A program made the position numbers and the translations under genes. From the NCBI GenBank assembly GCA_036365455.1, contig JAWQUS010000022.1, positions 868,001 to 932,000 of the forward strand: a stretch of DNA of 64,000 bases. Direction: 5' to 3'. Source of the stretch: Macrosoma leucophasiata (taxonomy: Eukaryota; Arthropoda; Insecta; Lepidoptera; Hedylidae). Shown in pieces: positions 41,975 through 50,389 of this stretch (position 1 is the stretch's first letter; every line of letters begins with the position of its first letter). The notes beneath the pieces are model-generated. The model was not told the DNA's origin and ran no database searches. It saw only the letters and a program-made list of their open reading frames with translations.

Positions 41975-42560
41975 CTGTATATACTTCCGCCTTTCTTAAC
42001 ATCCATTAGAGCGGCCCACATCGCTTCATTCGAATACCGTCTGTTAGGGTTAAATTTGCCCATCATAACTCTCTCCAGATCTTTCCTCGACAAACCAGAA
42101 GAACTGACTTCTTTACCCTCCAAAAACTGATCCAAATCCGCTTTTAGAACAGTGTCGCCAATATCGACGCTTTTTTCCTTAAAAATCGGGGGTCTACCCC
42201 GTCGACGGATTGGGGATTTTTCGGACATTTTCACGAAGTTCTCCTTGATTTTAGGTATCAGTTCCACTTCGGATTTTTCCGGTTTTTCAACGCGTTTTTT
42301 CACTTGGTTCGCTTTTAGTAGAGACACCTCGAGTTCGCCATTTTGTTCTAGCCATGATTTGTAGTAGTCATTTTCGGATTTTTGGAATAATTCCTCGTTG
42401 TTCGTGTTCAGGCCATATTTAGAGAATTCGTTTTGTATTTCCGTGGGATTCATTTTTGATAGACGACTTATGTAGTCCGAGTTTGCTTTGGCCAAATTTT
42501 GAAGTTTGGTTTGGAAAAACAATTCGCTCTCTGGCTTTACACGTATGTACGGTTTTTTTC
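41975..42560 (-). CDS. BTB-psq gene exon E7 (module A; AT-hook and first half of psq domain)
   Basis: A 586-nt exon with acceptor TTTTTTTTTAG before 42560 and donor ACAG/GTAAAT after 41975. It adds about 195 residues: a charged helical region starting GKKPYIRVKPESELFF, a Lys/Glu-rich stretch, an AT-hook-like RRRGRPP core (within SPIRRRGRPPIF), then NRRYSNEAMWAALMDVKKGG at the end, which is helix 1 to helix 2 of a psq domain. The psq domain is cut by the intron within SIYR/AAQ, two bases out. A tRNA-derived SINE (41649-41957) ends only about 17 bp inside the intron from the donor. An upstream Met (42621) is intronic. Confidence 0.88.
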
Positions 42561-42981
42561 CTAAAAAAAAACAAAAATTAGATAAAATTAACATTTTTAG
42601 AACCATGAATGTTGAATGCAATGTCTGTAAGATAGTCCTGTGGGACTTAGAAATTTTGCAAAAAAAATTTTTTTTTTTCGAAACAAAAAAAAACCATTAA
42701 ACATTCATGGTTCGATCTACTACTACCAATTAATAGGTAAAAAACTTGGCCTACCTTACAGACATTCATTTTTTTTATTTCACAATGTCATTCACAATAT
42801 GATCTTCGCATAAACATTTTCACTGAACCGCGGTAACCAATAGAAATATAAATTACAAAATTAAAAAAAAAAAACAAAAAATCAAAATTTAAACGCAAGT
42901 GACAAGAGAGAAGTCACATTGCAAACAATCATTGGATTTATTAAAAAAAAAAAAACAAAAACAATTTTTAAAAAAACTTAC

Positions 42982-43027
42982 CCGAAGGTTGTCCTAAACT
43001 ACTGCCAGGTTTGCTGGTTTCCTCGTC
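42982..43027 (-). CDS. BTB-psq gene exon E6 (module A micro-exon)
   Basis: A 46-nt exon between acceptor GGTTTCCAG (before 43027) and donor TCGG/GTAAGTTT (after 42982). It reads DEETSKPGSSLGQPSG in phase 0 and leaves one base. Both splice sites are strong, and the phases fit E5 (ends phase 0) and E7 (needs one base). Its outgoing phase also fits module B, so an E5-E6-B isoform of 352 residues is possible. It is short and lacks a recognisable domain; the call rests on splice sites and frame continuity. Confidence 0.72.
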
Positions 43028-43197
43028 CTGGAAACCCGAGAGAAACAGGGTTATTAAGAACTCTGCTAAGTGTTTGACTATGTTTATGACGAATTGAATT
43101 TCCTTTTTCTTCAATGAAAGAATTGAAAGATTTGATGTATAAAATCGGTTGAATTTTATTTTATTTAATTTGATTATCATTAGTACCTTTTGAATAA

Positions 43198-43300
43198 TAA
43201 TTATTATTATAAGTCATTCGCTATAGGTAGCTTGTTAACTGACAATGCAAAAGTGTCCTTGTAGACCAATCTATACAAATAAATAAAATTGGAGTGTTTG
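43198..43300 (+). repeat. Interspersed repeat, second copy of the 50-150 element
   Basis: AATTATTATTATAAGTCATT through TCCTTGTAGACCAATCTATA matches 50-150, with a tail of (AAAT)-like sequence. It lies in the intron between E5 and E6. Confidence 0.6.
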
Positions 43301-43387
43301 TAATATTAAAATAACCGGTTTTTACTAAATGCATATGTATGCATAGTGTATACACGGTACATACACCAAATCGACATTTTTTTCAAT

Positions 43388-43545
43388 TTTTGTCTGTCTG
43401 TCTGTCGGTCTGTTTGTTTCCGCGAATCTCGGGAACGGCTCTACCGATTTTGACGGGACTTTCACTGGCAGCTCATGTAATAAGGAGTAACTTAGGCTAC
43501 TTTTACACTAGCTGCGCCCACGACTTCGTCCGGGTGGATACTGAA
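43388..43545 (+). mobile_element. Lep1/Helitron-like element, partial
   Basis: TTTTTGTCTGTCTGTCTGTC, CGGGAACGGCTCTACCGATT, then CTAGCTGCGCCCACGACTTC. Confidence 0.55.
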
Positions 43546-43817
43546 GGTAATGGTATTTTTAAATGACCAGAGAACTTGACGCACTGACAGCGTTTCAAGA
43601 AATGACTGAACTTTGGGAATTTATTTAACTAAAACATCAAGTTCTGAAACAAAAAGCCACTTGATGTTTTCGACTTTCCTGCCTAAATGTGTCTTCAACA
43701 CTGCAAATATCTTTACGCAGACGCAAAATTTGATCTGCAGTCCTCTTCAAAAATACACCAACCACATCAGAGTGCCTAGTGCGAGATTTTATTTACTCTT
43801 ACGCGATTTGATAATTA

Positions 43818-43820
<3 letters not shown>

Positions 43821-43853
<33 letters not shown>
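43821..43853. repeat. (AT)n microsatellite
   Basis: About 16 AT units directly beside the MITE at 43853. Confidence 0.9.
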
Positions 43854-43854
<1 letters not shown>

Positions 43855-44234
43855 TGGGTGACTTTTTTTACCGTCTTGAAAAAAATAGGGCGTGATAAGC
43901 AAATGAAATAAAAGCCTATGGCATAGTTATTTAAATTATTTTTTTATATTTTCTAACTTCATCTGAAATTAAAATTTCATTAAACATTTCTATTCATTAT
44001 TCTATTACCTACAAAACTTGCAAAAACAGGATCGTGTCAAGTTGCGTTTGTTTGTTGAAATTCAGTGTTCTAAAATTAAAAATAGAATAATGAATAGAAA
44101 TGTTTGATGAAATTTTAATTTCAGATGAAGTTAGAAAATATAAAAAAATAATATAAATAACTATGCCATAGGCTTTTATTTCATTTGCTTATCACGCCCT
44201 ATTTTTTTCAAGACGGTAAAAAAAGTCACCCAGT
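43853..44234. mobile_element. Foldback MITE (ACTGGGTGACTTTTTTTACC) next to an AT microsatellite
   Basis: The left arm ACTGGGTGACTTTTTTTACC is inverted at the right (GGTAAAAAAAGTCACCCAGT). The arms extend about 150 bp (TAGGGCGTGATAAGCAAATG and its inverse). TA/AT flanks. Confidence 0.85.
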
Positions 44235-44526
44235 ATATATTTATATATATTCCATGTAATAGATCAGAGCTCAGGAAAATCTTGGTGTACTTAAACTTGG
44301 TAAACTTGGTCTTGGTTGACTAATATGCACAGCTAATTGGAAATAAAATATTTGAGTTTAAGTTTTTGTCTCTTTCGTAGGCTCGATGTGTAATATTTAT
44401 TGTTCGGTACTGTAGTTCACATAGTAGACTTACAACTTACACCTATTATTCAGAAGTACGGAAATAAGATTCGTCTAATAAAAGAACGGCAGCTGCACGC
44501 ACCAAAAAGTGTCACGTTCCGCCTAT

Positions 44527-44590
44527 ACAGATAGATTAGGTAATGCATTGGTGCCTACTCCTCGACCTCCAACACTGAAACTCTACCTGG
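44527..44590 (-). mobile_element. Family A retroposon, A2 5' fragment
   Basis: AGATAGATTAGGTAATGCAT to ACTGAAACTCTACC. About 22 bp downstream (gene strand) of the E5 donor. Confidence 0.65.
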
Positions 44591-44612
44591 TGTGATGAAA
44601 TATGAACCCCAC

Positions 44613-44770
44613 CTCATTATATTCCATATTATCGTTGTCCAGTTCGCCGTAGTATAGTCCGTCTTCTTCTACTGTCTCTTCTTTGACCTCAGCACCGCGC
44701 TCCCTCTCCTCCGACTTCCTCTTCTTGGGGCCGTTCGTGTTGGGTGGTGTCACCGGTTTCTGGGTGGGTC
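44613..44770 (-). CDS. BTB-psq gene exon E5 (module A; basic then acidic linker)
   Basis: The acceptor is GTACCCAG before 44770 and the donor is ATGAG/GTGGGG after 44613; 158 nt, phase 1 in, phase 0 out. It encodes GPTQKPVTPPNTNGPKKRKS followed by a Glu-rich stretch with EERERGAEVKEE, then YYGELDNDNMEYNE. PKKRKS is a plausible nuclear localisation signal. Reading through the donor adds VGFIFHH and more open sequence without psq similarity, so splicing is preferred. It has the same length and phases as C1 of module C, though the sequences are not alike. A LINE remnant (44933-45115) and a foldback MITE (45180-45455) sit in the intron upstream. Confidence 0.82.
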
Positions 44771-44932
44771 CTGGGTACAATAGAATCAGAATCTTTATTT
44801 TATTTTTGTTAATATCAGAAATGTATTTATTTGTTGGTGCACTAACAGGCCGCGGGGTGCGCGGGCGGTGTCAACTATGCGCGGAATCCGGCTCGAAGGA
44901 CCAAAATGTTTCTACTTTTGCTAGTATAATAA

Positions 44933-45115
44933 TGGCAACCCTTGAGACATCCCACTGCTGGGCACGAGTCTCTCTTCTCTTTTTGGGGGGAGGCCTGGAG
45001 CTCACTGACACACACCAACCGATCTGCTCCAAGACCAATGCGGGTTGGTGGAGATACGGGTTAGTGGCAAACCCGGTGTTGGATGTTTCCAAACTGCCCA
45101 TAAGGCCTCCGAGAA
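44933..45115 (+). mobile_element. LINE-derived remnant (CCCACTGCTGGGCA type)
   Basis: The second copy of the remnant at 39112-39225, longer, in the intron between E4 and E5. It contains CCACTGCTGGGCACGAGTCT and AATGCGGGTTGGTGGAGATA. Confidence 0.55.
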
Positions 45116-45125
45116 GGTGTAACGA

Positions 45126-45177
45126 ATGCTATCTATCGATAGCATAGAGGATAGGATATGCTATCTATCGATAGCAT
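45126..45177. promoter_or_regulatory. Two 20-bp near-palindromes containing TATCGATA-type (DRE-like) sites
   Basis: ATGCTATCTATCGATAGCAT occurs at 45126-45145 and again at 45158-45177. CTATCGATAG is the DREF-site core in flies. It lies intronic between E4 and E5, next to a MITE; function is not shown. Confidence 0.3.
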
Positions 45178-45179
45178 AT

Positions 45180-45455
45180 CCACCGGTCGCGGCGGTCTGG
45201 AGGGGAGTAGCCATAGCGTGTATTACCGATGCAAAATAGCCCGTCATTTTTTGCGGGAGTAAATGCGTGCGACATACACGCACACTACAAAAATCGTCTA
45301 TTACTACGAAACTCACACCTTGACTTTAACAAAATACAGAAACAATTTCACGCACACTTTTAAACATCTAGGCGACAGGCGTAAGATTATTTGGTCTTGT
45401 ACTTTGACAGAGGGGAAAGCCTGCATATGGCTACTCCCCTCCGGTGTTGCTCTAT
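45180..45455. mobile_element. MITE family G, left end lost
   Basis: CCACCGGTCGCGGCGGTCTG to GTGTTGCTCTATG. ATCGATAGCA is repeated on both sides (45166-45175 and 45456-45465), a possible target duplication. Confidence 0.75.
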
Positions 45456-45677
45456 GATCGATAGCAACTGGGACCGACGGCTTAACGTGCCCTCCGAAGC
45501 ACGGAAATGCGCACTTTGCCTCTAGTTGGTGTGATGCTAGTTTTCACTTCAAAAAACCTAATCATACCCCGACCGCGCCCGTAAAGCACAACCGAGTAGA
45601 TCGCTTGCGATCTACACCAGCCGCGGGGTCATGTGTGCTTCCTGTGCATTTTAATGCACTGCATAGAAAACACATAC

Positions 45678-45797
45678 CATTAGTAGTGACGTTTTGCTGA
45701 GCGTGCGCGACTAGGGCTTCGCTGGCGACCGTGAAGTCCTTGCTGTCGGCCTTCGCCCCCAGCTCCGACAAGCCCCCGGCCTCACTTGAGCACAGAC
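45678..45797 (-). CDS. BTB-psq gene exon E4 (linker after BTB)
   Basis: The acceptor is TTCGCCAG before 45797 and the donor is AATG/GTATGT after 45678. The exon is 120 nt, so it keeps phase 1 and can be skipped without a frame change. It encodes a low-complexity, mildly acidic linker including GLCSSEAGGLSELGAKADSK and ending in HAQQNVTTN plus one base. The first residues (GLCSSE) are commonly seen just after the BTB domain in insect proteins of this kind; the rest is poorly conserved in general. It is the last exon that could be common to all three C-terminal modules. Confidence 0.82.
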
Positions 45798-45861
45798 CTG
45801 GCGAAGATGTGTAAAAAATAAGAGGGAGACAAAAGCAGACATCAATTAGCCTGGGTTACCC

Positions 45862-46256
45862 CCACTTGACTCTCAACGAAAATTGGCAACTTAATAAGTC
45901 ACAAATAGTTAACTAAATCGAAAAATGATTATAGCACACCCTTAACATTTTTAAAAGACCTATCCAGCGATATCCCACACTATACAGAAAACTAAAAATA
46001 AAAAAATTATCCGCGCGTTGCATGTAAAGAAGGTACCCTAAATAATTTTATTTTTCATGTTTTTATTCTACCACTTTGTCGGCGTGATTAAGGTGTATAC
46101 TTGAGCCATATTTCAAGTCTCTAGTACTTAGTTCTAGTAAGTCTTAGAAAAAACTATTAGAGACTTACTTCTAGTAAGTCTCTAATAGTTTTTGCGCTAA
46201 ACCGCGGACAGACAGACAGACATGGCGAAACTATATTGTTTACTATGGAACCCTAA
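45862..46256. repeat. Interspersed repeat family V
   Basis: CCACTTGACTCTCAACGAAA, CCGCGCGTTGCATGTAAAG, TTTGCGCTAAACCGCGGACA and TATGGAACCCTAAAAA. A short internal inverted piece (TTAGTTCTAGTAAGTC) lies near 46130. Confidence 0.6.
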
Positions 46257-46452
46257 AAATGTATGTTTGTCTGTATGTTCTTTATAGAATCGTAAACTAC
46301 GCATTTGATCATGCGATGATCTTTAGCAAAGTTATTGTGCATGAGCCCACAAAGGTTTCTGAGTTTGCAAATTCGACAGATGGCGCCACTGTCATTTTTT
46401 AGTTGTCAGAGTAGCAAAGCGCACAGGTTACAGTCAGTTTAAATATGAATTA

Positions 46453-46560
46453 CTAGCTGACCCGGCAAACTTCGTATTGCCTCAGAATTAAGTAATATCT
46501 CAAAGATTTGATAGGTACGGACTATTTGTATGGGGAAATGATATTGTTGTTTTTACTATA
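46453..46560 (-). repeat. Interspersed repeat family U, end fragment
   Basis: CTAGCTGACCCGGCAAACTT then CGTATTGCCTCAGAATTA is the inverse of the family U end. Confidence 0.58.
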
Positions 46561-46572
46561 CTATATCCCCTA

Positions 46573-46874
46573 TTTTTTTTTTTTTTTTTTTATGTAATTA
46601 AAGTGGCAAACAAGCATGCAGTTCACATTGATGTTAAGTGATGACCGCAGCCTATAGACACCCACACAATGACCAGAGGTCAAAATGCAGATGCGCTGCC
46701 ACTCCTGAGGCCTAAGGTGTTATGGCCTCTGTGCCTGAAATTACAGGGCCGTACATTACCACCTGACCGGAACACGATAGTGCTGAACACTACCATTTAG
46801 CGGCAAGTATATTAGGTAATGCGGTGGTGCCTACGCCCGCGAGCTCCGTCACTGGAGCTCTACCACCAGTAAAA
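46573..46874 (-). mobile_element. Family A retroposon, full length with long T-run
   Basis: T-run/ATGTAATTAAAGTGGCAAAC to GAGCTCTACCACCAGTAAAA. It lies downstream of E3 in the intron. Confidence 0.88.
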
Positions 46875-47047
46875 TACTATACCAGTAATATACTATATCC
46901 CCTTTTAAACCTTCCCTAGACTGTCAAAAATAATTTAAAACCAAAATTAGCTCAATCGGTAAAGCCGTCCTCGAGTTTTAGCAAGACTAACGAACAGCAA
47001 GTGATTTTTATACATAGAAGATACCCTCCTAGACCTATAGTCCTCAC

Positions 47048-47157
47048 CTCTAATTTGCAGCGCCTCAGCAGACTTCAGCAGACTGGGCAGTTCCTCCTGG
47101 GTTACGTTAACCTCACCCTTGTACATGAAATCGACCAGCGCTTGCATTTCGCTGAAC
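47048..47157 (-). CDS. BTB-psq gene exon E3 (end of BTB/POZ domain)
   Basis: The acceptor is TCCCAG before 47157 and the donor is AGAG/GTGAGGAC after 47048; the exon is 110 nt and completes the split Arg codon from E2. The product is [20 protein letters not shown] followed by [26 protein letters not shown] and [12 protein letters not shown] are the classic C-terminal BTB helices. The exon ends with one base (G), the phase shared by the acceptors of E4, module B and C1. Direct splicing from E3 to those modules, skipping E4, would therefore also stay in frame. Confidence 0.92.
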
Positions 47158-47175
47158 CTGGGACATAGAATATTG

Positions 47176-47276
47176 GGTTAGGATCCCACTGTAAAATCAT
47201 TTCGTTTATCCAGATATCCTGCAAATCTATTTTTTACGCATATTTATAACCTAGAGAGAAGAGTATATATCCACTA
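47176..47276. mobile_element. Partial foldback MITE (GTTAGGATCCCACTG family)
   Basis: GTTAGGATCCCACTGTAAAA through ATATATCCACTAGG matches the left arm of the element at 10596-11581. It sits just upstream of the E3 acceptor (minus strand). Confidence 0.7.
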
Positions 47277-47300
47277 GGTTGCACCAAGATATTTGTTAGT

Positions 47301-47580
47301 TTTTTTTTATGTAACGTAAGTGGCAAACAAGCATGCAGTTCACATTGATATTAAGTGATGACCGTAGCCTATAGACACTTACACAAAGACCAAGGTCAAA
47401 ATGCAGATGCGTTGCCACTCCTGAGGCCTAAGGTGTTATGCCTCTGTGCCGTTAATTACAGGGCCGTACATTGCCACCTGACCGGAACACGATAGTGCTG
47501 AACACTACCATTTAGCGGCAAGTATATTAGGTAATGCGGTGGTGCCTACGCCCGCGAGCTCCGTCACCGGAGCTCTACCA
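47301..47580 (-). mobile_element. Family A retroposon inserted in a family M MITE
   Basis: TTTTTTTTATGTAACGTAAG to GTCACCGGAGCTCTACCA. Confidence 0.86.
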
Positions 47581-47697
47581 GTATTGTAACATTTCACATC
47601 CCTCTCTAACTTTAGCAGATTTCGTTAATTGTTTTTATATTATTTCGCATTAACACATGCTAGTGAAATCTATTTTCCTGCCCGATTGCAGATGCAG

Positions 47698-47774
47698 GAC
47701 TTCGGTAGCTCAGTTGGAAGAGCGGCTGGACTAGATTCCCAGTAGGCCGCGAGTTCGAGTCTCGCCTGAAGTCA
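47698..47774 (+). pseudogene. tRNA-Tyr-like SINE head
   Basis: GGACTTCGGTAGCTCAGTTG to GAGTCTCGCCTGAAGTCA, then AAATTTTTCTTTCCATTTTT. The upstream piece GCATTAACACATGCTAGTGA is shared with the copy at 48149. Inserted in a family M MITE. Confidence 0.65.
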
Positions 47775-48021
47775 AATTTTTCTTTCCATTTTTTTTTTAA
47801 ATAGATTTCTAGAAGAAGAAAGAAAGAAAGTTAGAGAAGGATGAAATGAAATTTTACAATAACTTCTATAATTTAATTCAAGGTCATTGACCTTTGGTGA
47901 TCTAATTTAGTAATGCCTTTAATAATAGGTAAAATACTCTAATAGCCTCCCTCATACCACGCCTTTTTAATTATTTCGCCCAAGGTCATTGACCTTTGGA
48001 GACTTCATTTTCTTATTACTT

Positions 48022-48486
48022 TAATCTATACTAATATTAAAAGGCTGAAGAGTTCGTTTGTTTGTTTGCTTGAACGCGTTAGTCTCAGGATCCAGCCCAT
48101 TTACTCAATACTCAATCATTTATTGCATTCCTTAAATGTACAATACTGTATTTTATTTTTAAAGAAAAATGGAAAGAAAAATATGACTTCAGGCGAGGCT
48201 CGAACTCGCGACCTACTGGGAATCTAGTCCAGCCGCTCTTCCAATTGATTTTTCTTTCCATTTTTCTTTAAAAATAAAATATATTTCACAAGCATGTGTT
48301 AATGCGAAATAATATAAAACAATGTACAATACTGACTTAGGTGGTATTTAGTCTAATATGTGTATCAATTATAGACCCATCAATCATAGACTCATTTAAC
48401 GACGAAGGCCATACAACATCACGCTAAGATGAATAGGAGAGGGTTAACATTGCACCCGCGCGAAGCCAGGGCGCGCATCTAGTAGT
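48022..48486 (+). mobile_element. Helitron-like element interrupted by a tRNA-like SINE
   Basis: Starts TCTATACTAATATTAAAAGG and ends GCACCCGCGCGAAGCCAGGG, GCGCGCATCTAG; the end matches the inverse of 13739. The SINE at 48149-48320 is nested. Confidence 0.65.
48149..48320 (-). mobile_element. tRNA-Tyr-like SINE inside a perfect 34-bp inverted repeat, with 14-bp TSD
   Basis: AATGTACAATACTG flanks at 48135-48148 and 48321-48334. A perfect inverted repeat (48149-48182 and 48248-48281) brackets a truncated tRNA-like core (48183-48247). Minus-strand upstream piece GCATTAACACATGCTTGTGA. Confidence 0.8.
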
Positions 48487-48504
48487 AGATATCTATCAGC
48501 CTAC

Positions 48505-48677
48505 CTCATATCGCGCATAAGTACGATGGGGTGCTTGCAGGGGTTCTGCAACAGCAGTCGCTCGAGGTACGCCGAGCATGCCGACAGCACTAGCTTGTGA
48601 CATCTCAGCTGCCTGGACTCGCACGCCAGGGTCACATCCGCGAACTGCTCCGTCAGTAGGAGCCGAGGGAATACCGA
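48505..48677 (-). CDS. BTB-psq gene exon E2 (core of BTB/POZ domain)
   Basis: The acceptor is TTTTCCAG before 48677 and the donor is GAG/GTAGGC after 48505; the exon is 173 nt, phase 0 in and 2 bases out. It opens with SVFPRLLLTEQFADVTLACE and continues through the conserved CHKLVLSACSAYLERLL block and HPIVLMRDM. The D of ADVTL and the H of CHKLVLSACS are the usual conserved residues of the BTB dimer interface and charged pocket. The nearest upstream Met in this frame (48692) lies in the intron, so this is an internal exon rather than a translation start. A Helitron-like repeat with a nested SINE (48022-48486) ends about 20 bp downstream. Confidence 0.92.
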
Positions 48678-48713
48678 CTGGAAAATATACATGTAGATAA
48701 GTAATTTAATTTT

Positions 48714-48775
48714 TGGAGTGAAAACTTCATTATTGTCTTTGTATTTTTAAAGTTGATGAAACGAAAAATTGCCAT
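48714..48775 (+). repeat. Family J repeat, fragment
   Basis: GGAGTGAAAACTTCATTATT to GATGAAACGAAAAATTGCC, just upstream (gene strand) of E2. Confidence 0.55.
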
Positions 48776-48836
48776 TGAAATAGGCATTTTCAACAGGCAT
48801 TCTACACTTGCAGCCTGTGAATTAATTATACTAATA

Positions 48837-49106
48837 CACAGAGCAACACGGAGGGGAGTAGCCATATGCAGGCTTTCCCCTCTGTCAAAGTACAGGACCA
48901 AATGATCTTACGCCTGTCACCAAGATGTTTAAATGTGTGCGTGAAATTGTTTCTGTATTTTGTTAAAGGCAAGGTGATTTTTGTAGTGTGCGTGTGTGTC
49001 GCACGCATTTCCCCCCGCAAATAATGACAGACTATTTTGCATCGGTAATTAACGCTATGGCTACTCCCTTCCAGTCCGCCGCGACCGGTGGACCGCGTTG
49101 CTCTAT
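48837..49106. mobile_element. MITE family G, asymmetric ends
   Basis: CAGAGCAACACGGAGGGGAG at the left lacks the CCACCGGTCGCGGC block that is kept at the right end (CGCGACCGGTGG). It lies in the E1-E2 intron. Confidence 0.78.
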
Positions 49107-49393
49107 GTACTAAGAAGGCTTACAGCGTCCTACGCGCCCAGTATATTAATGGTTTTAGGATGCTGATGGGGCTGACGCGTCACTGCAGCGCCTCGGGCAT
49201 GTTCGCAGAACATCACAAAGTCGATTTCTATACAATAATGTGAAAACGAACAGCGTCATTATGGAGGCGGATTCATGACAGCCCCAACAGTATCATATAC
49301 ACATACCACCAGTAAAAACACAGTTTTAAGCATAGATACATAATGGATACACAGGGTGTTAACTATCGTTATTTAATCCTAATATATAATTAC

Positions 49394-49453
49394 CTGTAAA
49401 TTTGTATGATAAGAGTTCCACCGCACGCAGAACTGTTGCGGAGGCAGCGCCAT
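49394..49453 (-). CDS. BTB-psq gene exon E1 (start codon, N-terminus of BTB)
   Basis: Twenty codons from ATG at 49453 to CAG at 49394, followed directly by a GTAATT donor at 49393. The peptide MALPPQQFCVRWNSYHTNLQ is the typical opening of insect BTB-ZF and BTB-psq proteins (the QQFC-RWN-HTNL signature). The start is chosen because the family begins a few residues before this motif and because GAAGATGG gives an acceptable start context. The exon ends in phase 0 and joins E2. Upstream sequence (49454-49690) is AT-rich, with no obvious core promoter or splice acceptor, so the 5' UTR boundary is unknown. Confidence 0.9.
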
Positions 49454-50103
49454 CTTCCTTCCGTTAATATCAGTTCAATATAAAAAACATTATGAATATC
49501 TTTGGCCAATACTAAGTACACTAATATAAAATTGAAAAGTACTTTTTTCGTAAAAAAGTCCACAAAAAACTATCACAGTGTTTATTATTAAGTTATATAT
49601 TTTAAGTACGTTGAATACTTATTTGGTTTACACAATTAGAAACTTTTAGACTAGATTATATATAGAATACTGCTTTAGACCGGATATCTGAAAAGAAAAG
49701 AAAAAAATATATGAATAAATGTTTTTTAATATTTCAAGGAAATATTCTCTCATGTCCTCAATTTTTTAAAATGTTTTTTGATCTGCAATCAGTCCCAGGA
49801 CTATAAGCAATTTGTTAGGCGATTGTAACATGTCCACAAAATATTTTTGTATATTCTACACCGCCGCCCTAAAATGTCCTAATAGTTAATTATATATAAC
49901 GTAAGCAATGCGGATGATTACGCTCCTTGTAAAATTATGTACAGAGTAAAATTGTTCTTCTTACTTTCGGAGTGTTATTGTTTGCTGTCCTAAATAAATT
50001 AAAAAGTCATATAGAATTAGAGAAAGATAACTATTTGTGGTATAGTCCCTAATGGGGTAGGCTGAGAGTGTGGAGTGCTAAATATCCTGGTTCTGACACA
50101 CAT

Positions 50104-50389
50104 TTTTTTTATGTTATGGAAGTGGCAAGCAAGCTTGCAGTTCACATTGATGTTAAGTGATGACTGCAGTCTATAGACACCCACACAAAGACCAAGGTCA
50201 AAATGCAGATGCATTACCACTCCTGAGGCCTAAGGTGTTATGCCTCTGTGCCGGAAATTACAGGGCCGTACATTACCACCTGGCCGGAACACGATAGTGC
50301 TGAACACTACCATTTAGCGGCAAGTTTATAGGTAATGCGGTGGTGCCTACGCCCGCGAGCTCCGTCACTAGAGCTCTACCATTGGTAAA
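50104..50389 (-). mobile_element. Family A retroposon, full length
   Basis: TTTTTTTTATGTTATGGAAG to AGAGCTCTACCATTGGTAAA. Confidence 0.86.

Larger units (their letters stand above)
47274..47880. mobile_element. Hairpin MITE family M carrying two insertions
   Basis: MITE pieces are TAGGTTGCACCAAGATATTT (47274), TATTGTAACATTTCACATCC (47581) and GTTAGAGAAGGATGAAATG (about 47830). A family A retroposon (47301-47580) and a tRNA-Tyr-like SINE (about 47626-47810) separate them. Confidence 0.7.
13531..49453 (-). other. Gene span: BTB/POZ-pipsqueak transcription factor with three alternative psq C-termini
   Basis: Thirteen coding exons are joined by consensus splice sites and consistent phases. E1-E4 give a BTB/POZ domain, used in this family for dimerisation and cofactor recruitment in the nucleus. 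Three 3' modules (A: E5-E8; B: one exon; C: C1-C4) each end in a psq helix-turn-helix and a stop. Module A, module B and C1 all accept a one-base (phase 1) donor, which E4 provides with a trailing G. Predicted products are 511, 284 and 322 residues. Known families with a BTB domain plus psq include bric-a-brac, pipsqueak and ribbon; lola-type genes share the common-5'/variable-3' layout. I cannot name the orthologue. Isoform joining is inferred from phase only; no transcript evidence is available here. No non-coding first exon or promoter was identified. Confidence 0.85.

Noticed and set aside
42506..42700. ORFs antisense to exon E7
   Set aside because: Shadows of the E7 coding strand and the poly-A/T tracts around it.
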